From: Nitrospirota bacterium
GTDB lineage: Bacteria > Nitrospirota > Thermodesulfovibrionia > Thermodesulfovibrionales > UBA6898
DNA: 64,000 bases
NCBI GenBank assembly: GCA_016217675.1
Contig: JACRHC010000051.1
Span: forward strand, 1-64,000
Reading direction: 5' to 3'
In this document: positions 36,012 to 45,336 of the stretch, piece by piece
How the letters are laid out: the number at the start of each line of letters is the position of its first letter
Numbering within the stretch: position 1 is the stretch's first letter
Translations under genes and position numbers: made by a program
The notes under the pieces: model-generated
The model's input: only the letters and a program-made list of their open reading frames with translations
Database searches by the model: none
Told to the model about the DNA's origin: nothing

Positions 36012-39000
36012 TTATGGTGTTGATGCCTTGATGACAATGGTGGTCTTATTCGGGCCGATCGTCTTAAACGTTGTCGGGAATGTATACGAGGATTTCGTCA
36101 CCTCGATAGTATAATTGCCCGGCCTAAGGGTTTTACCCGATGTAAACGTACCCGTTGGCGATGTGATCAGCGTCTTGACGATAGACGAATCGAGCTTCAG
36201 CTGAACAAGGGCATTAGACAGCGTTGCAGTCCCAAGTCTGTTCTTCACTGTCCCGCCAATAATGAAATACTTCGGGGAGACTTGATTACTGGTGACCGTT
36301 GCGGTCCTCAGGTCTCTGTCGTTTGCTCTCAGCAGCGGAGTAAACGCACCGGTCCTGGAGTAAGTATGCGTAAAGGTTGCACCTGCTGCACCTACTGACT
36401 TCGAGGTACCATCACCCCAGTCCATAACAATCGTAAGAGGCGCATTACCACCCGATGAAGCATCAGTGCAGCTGATAGTCCAGGTTTTCGCATCCCATGT
36501 GCACGCGCCTCCGGCAATTGCCGCAGTCAGCGGGGTTGGCGGCAAGGTGAGAGATACGCTTCTGGTCACAGAACCTACTATGCCTCCTGATGAAGTCAAG
36601 CTCACGACCAGCGTGATAGACTTTGTGCCGGCGGTAGCATAGGTATGAGAGGCTGAAGCGCCTGTTCCATTGGCAGAGCCGTCACCCCAGGTCCAATCGT
36701 ATGTAAGGGGCGGGCAGACACCGTTGCAGTTCACCGAGGCGGTCACATCCGCAGTAAGTCCGGTGGGGACAATGGTGAAGGTAGCAGGATATGACACACC
36801 CGCTGAGGCATGCATGCCTTTGGCAACATCTGCAAGCTGTGCCTTGGTAAAGTAGGGGATATCCGGCTGTTCGGGACCGTCGCCGCCATGGCACTGTCCG
36901 CATGCTGCATTAAGGTCAACATACGCAAGGTTTGCTGCACCAGCGAGATTTGCCGTGCTTGTGCCGGCTGTGGAGTAGGCTTCGTCTGTGTTTATCCTCC
37001 ACAGATGCATGCGAGAACCGGCTGAAGTCAGTTTCGGCATATGGCAGACTTCACAGGGGCTGACATACTTGCTCGTATCAAACGGAGTATTGGCAGTCTT
37101 AAGATGGTTAATCAACGAGATTGCAATCTGAGGTGCGCCTGATGCCGATGTTCCAGCAGGGTTCGTATGGCAGGTGTGGCACTCGCGCCTGAATGGCTCT
37201 GCATGCTGCTCAGTGCTGTCCAATGACCAATGGACATCATGGCAGGTCGTGCAGTTGCCCTGGTCAGTGCGATTGGCAGTGGCAGAATCGATGTTGGAAC
37301 CCTCCCGCTGCCAAACGCCTGCTGCTCCGCTCGTTGCGGAACCATCACCCGGGTTTGTGCAGTCTGTGTTTGTGAGTGAATCGAGGAAATGGATCAAGCC
37401 CACTTCTCCTGACTGATACACTGTGGTTAAATAACTGCTGCCGTTGGCAGAAGTTCTGCAGTTGAATCCGATAAAAGTGGATCCGTAGTTCGTCTTGGTA
37501 GTAAGAGATAGCGGCACGCTGTCCCCGGTATATTTTGCATGAGGACTATTGAGGAACTGGTTACTAAGCGGCGCCAGGCCCTTGCTCGTCTTGGTGAACT
37601 CGCCTGCGGCAACAGGGATCACCTCAGCCGGCTTGTTCGTAAGCGGGCTGGTTGGCGTGCCGTGGCAATAGAAGCAGAGCTGGGTTGCAGCAGAACCTAA
37701 TGCAAGGTTCTGGTGTCCAGAAGCGTACTTGGCAGTGCCTGCCGGAGCTGGTGTTGTTCCGGTGCTGACCTGGATCAGATCAGCCTGTCCGGGTCTTGCG
37801 GTTCCGTGGCAGACATTACACTGAACACCCTTAATCTTCCAGGCAGAGTTTGCCTCGGTGAAGTTTGTTGTCCAGGGCTTGGTGGGATCGTCACCGGCAG
37901 ATTTGTGGCCGGTATGAATATAAGCCGGTTTGTTCCTCTCCATATAAGACCTTGACTGGTCAGAATGGCATTTCGTACAAACCGCTCCTGTGCTGCTATG
38001 GAATTTGCCGCCGCCGAGAGCAACCGACGTGGTGGTGTCAAACTTTCTGTAGTCTGTATTGCCAAGGGTGGTGCTGACGCCGCTCACAAGGGATGTGGCG
38101 CCAATAGGAAGCCAGTTGTCCCAGCTGAAGCCCTGGGACAGACAGTCTCCCTGGGTAGTATATGCGCCTGGGTTGACAGCAGCTGCAGCAGCATACGTGG
38201 TGCCATCTGCCTTGGTGATCGTGGCATTGGCAAAACCATTTACGCCATAGGCATAGATACACTGGCCACTGGCATAAGACCAGCCCAAACCCTCCTCATA
38301 AGCTGCCGGTGTCTGGCAGCCGATTGATGCAGATGCAGGAGTGGGATTGTTGCTGGCGCAGTCCGGCCAGTCAGTAGTATTACGTGCACATCTGCCGACG
38401 GTGACAGAGCCAGTGCAGGTGGTGTCATCAGTACATGCCTCGCCGATCTTCGTACCTTCGTTGCAATACTTGGGCAGATTATTAATGGACGGGCAGGTTA
38501 GCGCATCAAACGTGCCTGCCGTGGTCATCCTGACAGGCGCATAGCAGAAGCCCAGAGCATCCGCTGCAACCACTCCCTTGGTCGTAGCGGGTTTGTTTGC
38601 AACAACCGGGACGGTTCCATCGGCCTTTCTGTTTCTGTACTGCCAGCCATAGGCCACGCATGTGCCGGTGGTTGTTAAAGTAGTTCCGCCCCTGGATATG
38701 CACATAGCAAGAGTGCGGTCCAGATCTACCAGTGATATTGCAACCGACGGATTGGCAGCGTTAATACAGGTGTTGGATGTAGCCCACGTATGCTTGTACC
38801 CGTCGTTGCCTACTCCGCCTGCGGTTGTACACTGTGCCGAGGTTGTCATACCGGTCAGGCCGGTCGTGTACGCCACGCAGTCGCGGGCGTTCGTGATCGA
38901 GGTATCGACAAGCATATCGCCGTTTGCTGCTACGCCGACGATACACATGCCGTCATTGGGGTTTTCGTAAACTCCTGCAGAAACCTCCTTTGTGCCATCG

Positions 39001-39098
39001 GTCAGATACATTGCACCTGCACTGCCCGCAACCATCAACGGGATCACCAGTGCAAACAGAGCTGCAATAACCATCATTACCTTGTTTGTACTCTTCAT
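36012..39098 (-). CDS. Large heptahaem cytochrome with PKD domains
   Basis: 1028 residues. A signal peptide (VMMVIAALFALVIPLMVAGSAG) leads to a Cys-rich N-terminal third without haem motifs, then seven CxxCH sites (CTKCH, CNVCH, CFYCH, CTTCH, CHTCH, CEVCH, CGQCH). Two PKD domains follow (YDWTWGDGSANGTGASASHT; VMDWGDGTSKSVGAAG), then a carboxypeptidase-regulatory-like domain (IIGGTVKNRLGTATLSNALV). The PKD and C-terminal domains suggest a cell-surface or extracellular protein. The frame opens at 39143; ATG 39098 begins the signal peptide. It is the first gene of the cytochrome locus. Confidence 0.88.
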   Translation of the reverse strand: MKSTNKVMMVIAALFALVIPLMVAGSAGAMYLTDGTKEVSAGVYENPNDGMCIVGVAANGDMLVDTSITNARDCVAYTTGLTGMTTSAQCTTAGGVGNDGYKHTWATSNTCINAANPSVAISLVDLDRTLAMCISRGGTTLTTTGTCVAYGWQYRNRKADGTVPVVANKPATTKGVVAADALGFCYAPVRMTTAGTFDALTCPSINNLPKYCNEGTKIGEACTDDTTCTGSVTVGRCARNTTDWPDCASNNPTPASASIGCQTPAAYEEGLGWSYASGQCIYAYGVNGFANATITKADGTTYAAAAAVNPGAYTTQGDCLSQGFSWDNWLPIGATSLVSGVSTTLGNTDYRKFDTTTSVALGGGKFHSSTGAVCTKCHSDQSRSYMERNKPAYIHTGHKSAGDDPTKPWTTNFTEANSAWKIKGVQCNVCHGTARPGQADLIQVSTGTTPAPAGTAKYASGHQNLALGSAATQLCFYCHGTPTSPLTNKPAEVIPVAAGEFTKTSKGLAPLSNQFLNSPHAKYTGDSVPLSLTTKTNYGSTFIGFNCRTSANGSSYLTTVYQSGEVGLIHFLDSLTNTDCTNPGDGSATSGAAGVWQREGSNIDSATANRTDQGNCTTCHDVHWSLDSTEQHAEPFRRECHTCHTNPAGTSASGAPQIAISLINHLKTANTPFDTSKYVSPCEVCHMPKLTSAGSRMHLWRINTDEAYSTAGTSTANLAGAANLAYVDLNAACGQCHGGDGPEQPDIPYFTKAQLADVAKGMHASAGVSYPATFTIVPTGLTADVTASVNCNGVCPPLTYDWTWGDGSANGTGASASHTYATAGTKSITLVVSLTSSGGIVGSVTRSVSLTLPPTPLTAAIAGGACTWDAKTWTISCTDASSGGNAPLTIVMDWGDGTSKSVGAAGATFTHTYSRTGAFTPLLRANDRDLRTATVTSNQVSPKYFIIGGTVKNRLGTATLSNALVQLKLDSSIVKTLITSPTGTFTSGKTLRPGNYTIEVTKSSYTFPTTFKTIGPNKTTIVIKASTP

Positions 39099-39611
39099 CG
39101 TCTTGACTCCCTCTTTCAGATTAGGATTTTCCTCAGTAGTCATTCAGAAATGATTACCATCTTCCGAATTTACCCTCTTGCCTGCGAAACTTATTTCGGA
39201 ATCAAACCCCCTTTTTGTATTAAATATGAGCCAGGTGCATTCCAAGGTCTTCAATTTCATGACATCTTCTATACAATAAGTGTGCCAATGCAAGCTTCCA
39301 GAAGAGTAAACTCAAACAATAAATAATGTTTTAAAATCAGTTAGTTATGACCTTAATCTTGATTGACCTCTGCCGCAATGCTGAACGCTGATGAGCCGGA
39401 TTGGGTTTTGTAGGGAACTTACTGACAGGAATATTCTCAACCCGCTGTGTGTGATAACACACATTCTGCCAATACATCATCAGATGAAAACAGTCAGGAG
39501 GTCGGGTTGCGGCCAAAGACCCGAACCTGTGTTGGAAATGGAATATGTGCATAGTGGAATTGGGGATGAAGAGTATGCTATTTTTAGCAAACATGAAGGA
39601 GAACCGTTCAT
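39099..39611. other. Divergent intergenic region
   Basis: About 500 bases between the minus-strand cytochrome locus and the plus-strand TPR gene. It should hold promoters for both directions. A possible sigma-54 site is at 39272-39287 and a short TGTGTG ATAA CACACA inverted repeat is at about 39448-39463. The ORFs across it lack start signals and family features. Confidence 0.5.
39272..39287 (-). promoter_or_regulatory. Possible sigma-54 promoter of the heptahaem gene
   Basis: On the minus strand TGGCACACTTATTGTA resembles the sigma-54 consensus TGGCAC-N5-TTGCA, with the conserved GG and ten bases to the second pair, which is GT instead of GC. It lies about 175 bases upstream of the start. 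No enhancer site was recognised. Confidence 0.3.
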
Positions 39612-40166
39612 ATGATGAGATTATTTCGCAATACAGTCGTTATTATCACCATAGCCGCGCTCATGTCTGCTGCAGTCCTGTCAGCTGGGTGCAGGAAAAA
39701 GGAAGAGCCAAAGGCCGGCCCGACTGAGACAACCGCGCCTGTCGTGCAGCCAGTGCCGCCGGAGGTGACACTTAACAGGAAGGGAATTGACCTCATGAAA
39801 GCTCATGCCTATGACGAGGCAATCAGGGAATTTACTCTGGCAATCGAAAAATACCCTAAGTTCGAGGTGAGCTATTCCAACCGGGCAGCGGCATTCCTCG
39901 CACAGAAGAAATTTGATAAGGCAGTGGAGGACCTTAATAAGGCGTATTCGATCAATCCAAATCACCCGGTGGTCCATTACAACTTCGCTACCCTCTACTC
40001 CCTCCAGAACCAGACTTCCCGCTCACTTGCTTCCCTCAACAGGGCGCTTGAACTGGGCTTCGACGATTTCTCGTATCTGGAGCAAGACCCTGATTTAGAC
40101 AATGTCAGAAAAAGCAGAGAGTTTAGAAAATTATTGGAAAAACGCAGAGCAGGCAATACTAAGTAA
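39612..40166 (+). CDS. TPR-repeat lipoprotein
   Basis: 184 residues. Lipobox LSAGC near residue 27, then a Pro/Thr linker. TPR units start near 53 (LNRKGIDLMKAHAYDEAIREFTLAIEKYP), 87 (VSYSNRAAAFLAQKKFDKAVEDLNKAYSINP) and 120 (VVHYNFATLYSLQNQTSRSLASLNRALELG). A scaffold for protein assembly at the inner or outer membrane is likely; partner unknown. AAGGAG lies ten bases upstream. Confidence 0.85.
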   Translation: MMRLFRNTVVIITIAALMSAAVLSAGCRKKEEPKAGPTETTAPVVQPVPPEVTLNRKGIDLMKAHAYDEAIREFTLAIEKYPKFEVSYSNRAAAFLAQKKFDKAVEDLNKAYSINPNHPVVHYNFATLYSLQNQTSRSLASLNRALELGFDDFSYLEQDPDLDNVRKSREFRKLLEKRRAGNTK

Positions 40167-40269
40167 CTCTGCTTTTGCCATATCTGCGGCCTCCAAAGGG
40201 GCTTGGGCTAAATAATGAAAAGCATCTGAAAGGGTCTGAAGGGAAATAATAAATGTACAGTCTTTTGCC

Positions 40270-41913
40270 ATGAGCCGATCAGGCCCGACTATCAGCCGAA
40301 TTGACAGCCGTGCGCTGAAGATCTCAATCCCCTTTGTGATCTTTGGCCTCATCTGGGTAGCCGGCACCGATCTGCTGCTCCATCAGGTTATCAAAGTCCC
40401 TGGCAGGCATGGCCTCGTCCCCCTGTTCGTCGGCAGTCTGTTTGTCATGGCTGCTGCCGTGGTTGTTTACAAATACAGCAGAAGGTCGTTCTCTGAGCAG
40501 GATAGACTTGCCGCTCAGCTTCAGGAGAGTGAGGAGCACTACCGGATGGTCGTTGAACAGCAGACCGAACTGATATCACGATACAGACCTGATGGAGCCT
40601 ATGTATTTGTCAATGAAGTCTTTTGCCGGTTCTTTGGGAAAACCAGGGAGGAGATTCTCGGACAGCCGTGGCAACCGGATGCTGTTGCCGAAGATCTTCC
40701 GATGATAGAGGGGCTGTTACAGACCTTGTCGCCTGCTCATCCGGTCGTAACAATCGAAAATAGGGTATATTCGGCCAATAGAGAGGTCCGCTGGATGCAG
40801 TTCGTCAATCGCGGGTTTTTTGATAAGGACGGACAGCTTTACGAAACCCAGGCAGTCGGCAGGGATATCACGGAGCGCAAGCGCCTGGAAGAAGACCTCC
40901 GCCGCGGTGAGGAGGAGAATCGTGCCATTATAAGCGCTGTGCCTGACCTTCTCTTTCGCATTGACCGAAACGGCACAATTATGGACTATCGCGGACAGCC
41001 GGCGCCTGATATCTCCGGGGCTCCTAAAGCATTCGTCGGCAGAAAGATGGACAATGTTTTCCCCTCTCCTGCGATGGACCGGATTGCCGGCGCTGTTGAG
41101 CAGGTCTTTGACACCCAGCAGATGGTGACCGTCGAATACCAGATGCAGATGCTTGATCAGCCGGCCTTTTTTGAGGGCCGTATCGTTGCGCTCTCTGAAC
41201 AGGAAGTGCTCTGTCTGGTCAGGGATATTACCAATCGAAAACAGGCAGAGGAATCCCTCCGTACATATGCGGTCTGGCTCATCGAGCTCGAAGAAAGAAT
41301 GAGAAAGGACCTTGCAACCGAGCTGCACGATCAGCTCGGCAGGGATATCTCTGTACTCGGCCTGCATTTTTCAGCGTTGATAAACGACCTGTCTTCAGAA
41401 GCACGCGGCAAAACCGGAGAAAGACTGGAATACTGCGGGAATCTGATCAGGGATCTGGGCAGTTCAGTCAGGAGCATCATGGCTGAGCTGAGACCGCCGA
41501 TGATTGATGACTATGGTCTTCCTGCAGCGCTGCTCTGGTTTGGAGAACTTCAGGCCAAGCGCAGCGGTTTTCAGTTTTCCCTGCAGGCTGAAAAGTCTTT
41601 CCCCCGCATGGTCAATGAAAAGGAATTGGCCCTGTTCCGCATATTTCAGGAGGCCCTGGTAAACGCAGGGAAATATGCTGCTGCAGAGAAGGTGACTGCA
41701 ACGCTTTCGCATCATGACGGCGTTATCAGACTCTCTATTGCCGACAACGGCAAAGGCTTTGATCCTGCCATGTCTCTGGAAGATACGGAAACATCCCATT
41801 GGGGATTGAAGATCATGCGCGACCGGGCCATGACCGTCGGCGCTGTCTTTGAACTGCATTCAGCTCCCGGGCAGGGGACGCTCATTGCCGTTGAACTGAA
41901 GGAGAAACCCTAA
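40270..41913 (+). CDS. Membrane PAS sensor kinase, NarX/DegS (HisKA_3) type
   Basis: 547 residues. Two transmembrane helices (about 20-38 and 48-68) with only a short loop between, so sensing is probably by the two cytoplasmic PAS domains (about 85-205 and 212-325). The HisKA_3 box is RKDLATELHDQLGRDIS with phospho-His353; the ATPase has FQEALVNAGKYA, ADNGKGFD and HWGLKIMRDRA. The stop TAA is directly followed by the ATG of the response regulator, so they form a pair. Confidence 0.9.
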   Translation: MSRSGPTISRIDSRALKISIPFVIFGLIWVAGTDLLLHQVIKVPGRHGLVPLFVGSLFVMAAAVVVYKYSRRSFSEQDRLAAQLQESEEHYRMVVEQQTELISRYRPDGAYVFVNEVFCRFFGKTREEILGQPWQPDAVAEDLPMIEGLLQTLSPAHPVVTIENRVYSANREVRWMQFVNRGFFDKDGQLYETQAVGRDITERKRLEEDLRRGEEENRAIISAVPDLLFRIDRNGTIMDYRGQPAPDISGAPKAFVGRKMDNVFPSPAMDRIAGAVEQVFDTQQMVTVEYQMQMLDQPAFFEGRIVALSEQEVLCLVRDITNRKQAEESLRTYAVWLIELEERMRKDLATELHDQLGRDISVLGLHFSALINDLSSEARGKTGERLEYCGNLIRDLGSSVRSIMAELRPPMIDDYGLPAALLWFGELQAKRSGFQFSLQAEKSFPRMVNEKELALFRIFQEALVNAGKYAAAEKVTATLSHHDGVIRLSIADNGKGFDPAMSLEDTETSHWGLKIMRDRAMTVGAVFELHSAPGQGTLIAVELKEKP

Positions 41914-42561
41914 ATGCCCGTCGGAGTCTTTATTGCCGATGATCACGGCATCATACGCAGCGGCCTGAAGACGCTTATAGAGTCGCAGCAGGATATGGTC
42001 GTTATCGGCGAAGCGGACAACGGTGTTGATGCCGTTACGCGGGTTATAGAACTCCGGCCGGATGTCGTGATTATGGATATCTCGATGCCCAGACTCAACG
42101 GCACCGAGGCAACGAAGCAGATCAGCGATGCCTTGCCTGAGATCAAGGTTGTAATCCTTTCGATGCATCACACGGACGAACATGTCTTCCGTGCCATGAA
42201 GGCCGGTGCACGGGGATATATATTGAAAGAATCGGCAGGTCCCGAGGTTGTTAATGCAGTCCGTGCGGTCATGGCCGGGGATTATTTCTTCGGCAACGGC
42301 GTTCAGGAACCGCCTGCTGACCATCACAGGAGGGGCTGGCAAAGATCGAAAAGTCCGATCGAGAGTCTGAGCAGCAGAGAGCGTGAGGTCCTTCAACTCG
42401 TTGCCGAGGGCAGAACGAGCATCGAGATCGCCAATATGCTATCCATATCGCAGAAAAGCGTCGAAACATACCGCAGCAGGCTTATGCAGAAACTCGGTAT
42501 TGAGAATGTCGCAGCACTGGTAAAATTTGCCGTTGCCCATGGGTTAACGCCTTCGAGTTAG
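41914..42561 (+). CDS. NarL/LuxR-family response regulator
   Basis: 215 residues. REC domain with the acidic pair in FIADDHG, phospho-Asp55 in VVIMDISMP and the Lys in YILKESAG; then a LuxR-type HTH (LSSREREVLQLVAEGRTSIEIA, then ISQKSVETYRSRLMQKL). Partner of the upstream kinase, with no spacer. It may control the cytochrome genes on either side, but no binding site was seen. Confidence 0.92.
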   Translation: MPVGVFIADDHGIIRSGLKTLIESQQDMVVIGEADNGVDAVTRVIELRPDVVIMDISMPRLNGTEATKQISDALPEIKVVILSMHHTDEHVFRAMKAGARGYILKESAGPEVVNAVRAVMAGDYFFGNGVQEPPADHHRRGWQRSKSPIESLSSREREVLQLVAEGRTSIEIANMLSISQKSVETYRSRLMQKLGIENVAALVKFAVAHGLTPSS

Positions 42562-42615
42562 TGTTCTCTTCTTAAAGACTGGGCAGGCCATCTCGGCGGC
42601 ACCAAAGCAGTGAAA

Positions 42616-42643
42616 TTGCATTTAAGGGCCATTTTGATACAAT
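42616..42643 (+). promoter_or_regulatory. Sigma-70-type promoter of the pentahaem cytochrome gene
   Basis: TTGCAT (42616-42621), a 16-base spacer and TACAAT (42638-42643) lie about 38 bases upstream of ATG 42681. Confidence 0.45.
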
Positions 42644-42680
42644 GGAGCAAAGAGGGGCAGTTCACGCAAAGGAGAAGGTC

Positions 42681-44051
42681 ATGAACAGACGGAAGGGTGT
42701 TCTACTATATCAGTCGGGCTGCGCCCGCAGGGGTTCAGCCAAGCTGATCAGCTTTTTTCTGAGTATGCTGGCAACCTTTTTTTTTATCAGTCCCTCTGCT
42801 GCTGACAATATTCCTGTAAGCGCTCCGGAGTATCAGGCCTCAGCCACCTGCAGGATATGTCATGAAAAGATTTTCGGGCAGCATGAAGGGTCTATGCATG
42901 CCAGGGCCTTCTCAAACCCCGTGTTCCAGGCCCAGTATTTTCAGGAACTGGTCCCCCTGATACCGGGCAACGAAGCCCTGGGCAGAGAGGCTGTCAGGTG
43001 CATTGCGTGCCATAGCCCCATAACTTCGCTGAAGCACAAGGGGGTTGTTACCACTATCGGGCAGGTGGATCAGAGCCAGTCTGGTGTGGTCTGCGATTTT
43101 TGCCACAGGGTTGTTGCCTTCAGGGGGGAGAGACCGGAAGGAGGCAACTTCATCTCGACTCCGGGAGAAAAGAAATTCGGCCCCTTCAGACATGCTTCAG
43201 ACTGGCATCATGTGTACCACGAACTCCAGACAAAGAGTGAAATCTGCGGGATATGTCATAACGATGTAAATCATAACGGCCTGGAGATCAAGTCAACATA
43301 CAGCGAGTGGAAGGAAAGCTCCTATGCAAAAAAGAAGATAGAATGCCAGGACTGCCACATGAGTCTTGACGGGTTTCTGACCGACAATAAACCTTCCTAT
43401 GATTCCGGCGAAGCGGCCAAACGTCCCTTTGGCAAGCCTTACAAGCGCTCAAAGCTCTACACACACCGCTTCCCGGGTGCTCATTCGCAGACCCAGATTG
43501 AAGGGTCCCTGACGCTTACGATCGCCCTGAAGCAGACATCAGCGGTTTCGGGAGAGGAAATCGACTTCTCTGTGGAGGTATTCAATAAGCTGGCAGGTCA
43601 TTCCATGCCCTCCGGCAGTTCTGACCTGAGAGTTCTCTGGCTGCAGCTCTATGCCACTGTTGATGGCAGACAGATCAGCATCCCTGTTGTTTCCGAAGGA
43701 TCATCCTACGGCATTGCAGGCCGGGGAGGAGTTGCGAAGGATGTGCTGGGCATGGATGTGCCGGAAGGAAGCCGTGTGTACAGGTCGGTATATCTTGATG
43801 CCGACGGAAAACAGACGCTGTCTTCGTACAAGGCAGTGAAGGTAATTTTTGATAACCGCCTCAAGGCCGAAGAGCGGCGAGGCGAACAGTATCGCTTCAG
43901 AGTGCCGAACGATCTGAAGAGTGGCCAGGTAAACCTCACGGCAAAGCTTTTTTATCTCCGCTATCCGTCATCCTTTGCAGCAGCCCTGAATCTGGAAAAG
44001 GCCCGGCAGGTCGAGATGGTAACGACAACGCAGGATTTGGCGATCAGATAG
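42681..44051 (+). CDS. Pentahaem cytochrome c, c554-like
   Basis: 456 residues. Signal anchor near 20-41. Five CxxCH motifs: CRICH, CIACH, CDFCH, CGICH and CQDCH, with extra His residues (EGSMHARAFS; SDWHHVYHEL) that could be distal ligands, as in the cytochrome c554/NrfA-like fold. The C-terminal half (SLTLTIALKQTSAVSGEEID onward) is a beta-rich domain without haem motifs. ATG 42681 has AAGGAG seven bases upstream; the frame opens at 42642. Its two-component neighbours suggest regulated expression. Substrate unknown. Confidence 0.85.
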   Translation: MNRRKGVLLYQSGCARRGSAKLISFFLSMLATFFFISPSAADNIPVSAPEYQASATCRICHEKIFGQHEGSMHARAFSNPVFQAQYFQELVPLIPGNEALGREAVRCIACHSPITSLKHKGVVTTIGQVDQSQSGVVCDFCHRVVAFRGERPEGGNFISTPGEKKFGPFRHASDWHHVYHELQTKSEICGICHNDVNHNGLEIKSTYSEWKESSYAKKKIECQDCHMSLDGFLTDNKPSYDSGEAAKRPFGKPYKRSKLYTHRFPGAHSQTQIEGSLTLTIALKQTSAVSGEEIDFSVEVFNKLAGHSMPSGSSDLRVLWLQLYATVDGRQISIPVVSEGSSYGIAGRGGVAKDVLGMDVPEGSRVYRSVYLDADGKQTLSSYKAVKVIFDNRLKAEERRGEQYRFRVPNDLKSGQVNLTAKLFYLRYPSSFAAALNLEKARQVEMVTTTQDLAIR

Positions 44052-44214
44052 CCCTGCAGCACGACATCAGGAGCAATCGTCTGTCTACAGGCGGCAGGCA
44101 ATAGGCCGAGTCCTTGACAGCAGCGGCACCGGTCTGATAAAAGAACAGGAGACAATATGGCCCTCAGCAGCGTAAGAAATAACTCTAAAAATAACGAGGC
44201 TGACAGAGTTCCCG

Positions 44215-45285
44215 ATGAATACCCTTGAAGAATACATTCTTGTCGTCGATGACGATGCATCTATACGCGCGTATCTTTCTGCACTGCTCAAGAAGCATGG
44301 ACTGCCTGTCATTGCCTGTGAAAGTGCCGAAGAGGCGCTGGCCTGTATACGTGAAGAGCCGATTACCCTCGTACTGACCGACATCAAGATGCCCAATATC
44401 TCGGGTCTTGAGCTCCTCCAGGAGATCCGCCGGCTGCATGCCGAAATACCGGTGATCCTGATGACCGGAAATACCGACATCGAACTTGCCATTGAAGCGG
44501 TCAATAAAGGTGCTCTGAGTTTCCTGACCAAGCCCCTCAATCGGGAATACCTGATGACCGCCCTCAACAGAGGCCTGGAGCGCCGTCGGCTGATCCAGGC
44601 CGAGAAGAATTACATGATCAACCTCGAAAATACGGTACTGCGAAAGACACGGGAGCTTGAAGATATCGCCATGATGGCGACCAAGCTGAGCCTGGAGTTG
44701 ATACAGCGCCTCTCGGCTGTCGCGGAGTCCAGGGACAGTTATACAGGCGCCCATATTGCAAGGATCGGCAAATACTCAAGACGCCTTGCCGAGGCCATGC
44801 AGATGTACAAGGATTTTGTCGAAACCATTGCGGTTGCAAGTTCCCTGCATGACATAGGGAAGATCGGCATACCGGACAAGGTGCTCTTGAAAAAAGATGT
44901 ACTTACGAAAGAAGAACACGAGATCATGAAAGAACATACGGTCATGGGACATGAGATACTCTCCGGCTCCTCTCATCCCACAATCCAGATGGCAGGCTCG
45001 ATCGCGCTGCATCATCATGAGCAGTGGGACGGCAAGGGCTATCCCAGCGGCCTGAAGGGCAATGATATCCCTATAGAGGCGAGAATCGTCATGCTTGCCG
45101 ATCATTACGACGCGCTCAGAAATGTGCGGCCGTATAAGCCGGCATTCAGCCATGAAGAAACATGCCGCATCATCATACAAGGCGACGGCAGGACTGCTCC
45201 CGAGCATTTCGATCCTGAAGTGTTAGCTGTATTCGTCGAAATAGCACCGCAGTTTGATGAAATCTTCATCGCCTATCAGGATTGA
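44215..45285 (+). CDS. Response regulator with HD-GYP phosphodiesterase domain
   Basis: 356 residues. REC domain (1-125) with phospho-Asp56 in LVLTDIKMP; a coiled linker; then an HD-GYP domain with [26 protein letters not shown] and [16 protein letters not shown], all metal and signature residues present. It should hydrolyse cyclic di-GMP when phosphorylated. No kinase is adjacent except the NarX-type pair 3 kb upstream. Confidence 0.92.
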   Translation: MNTLEEYILVVDDDASIRAYLSALLKKHGLPVIACESAEEALACIREEPITLVLTDIKMPNISGLELLQEIRRLHAEIPVILMTGNTDIELAIEAVNKGALSFLTKPLNREYLMTALNRGLERRRLIQAEKNYMINLENTVLRKTRELEDIAMMATKLSLELIQRLSAVAESRDSYTGAHIARIGKYSRRLAEAMQMYKDFVETIAVASSLHDIGKIGIPDKVLLKKDVLTKEEHEIMKEHTVMGHEILSGSSHPTIQMAGSIALHHHEQWDGKGYPSGLKGNDIPIEARIVMLADHYDALRNVRPYKPAFSHEETCRIIIQGDGRTAPEHFDPEVLAVFVEIAPQFDEIFIAYQD

Positions 45286-45336
45286 GCGTTACCCGGGAAA
45301 CGGTAAAGAAGACGTATTCCCTGAGCTCCGTTCAAC

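Noticed and set aside
39337-39594. Minus-strand 85-codon ORF upstream of the cytochrome locus
   Set aside because: No start signal, composition unlike a protein, and it lies in the expected promoter region.
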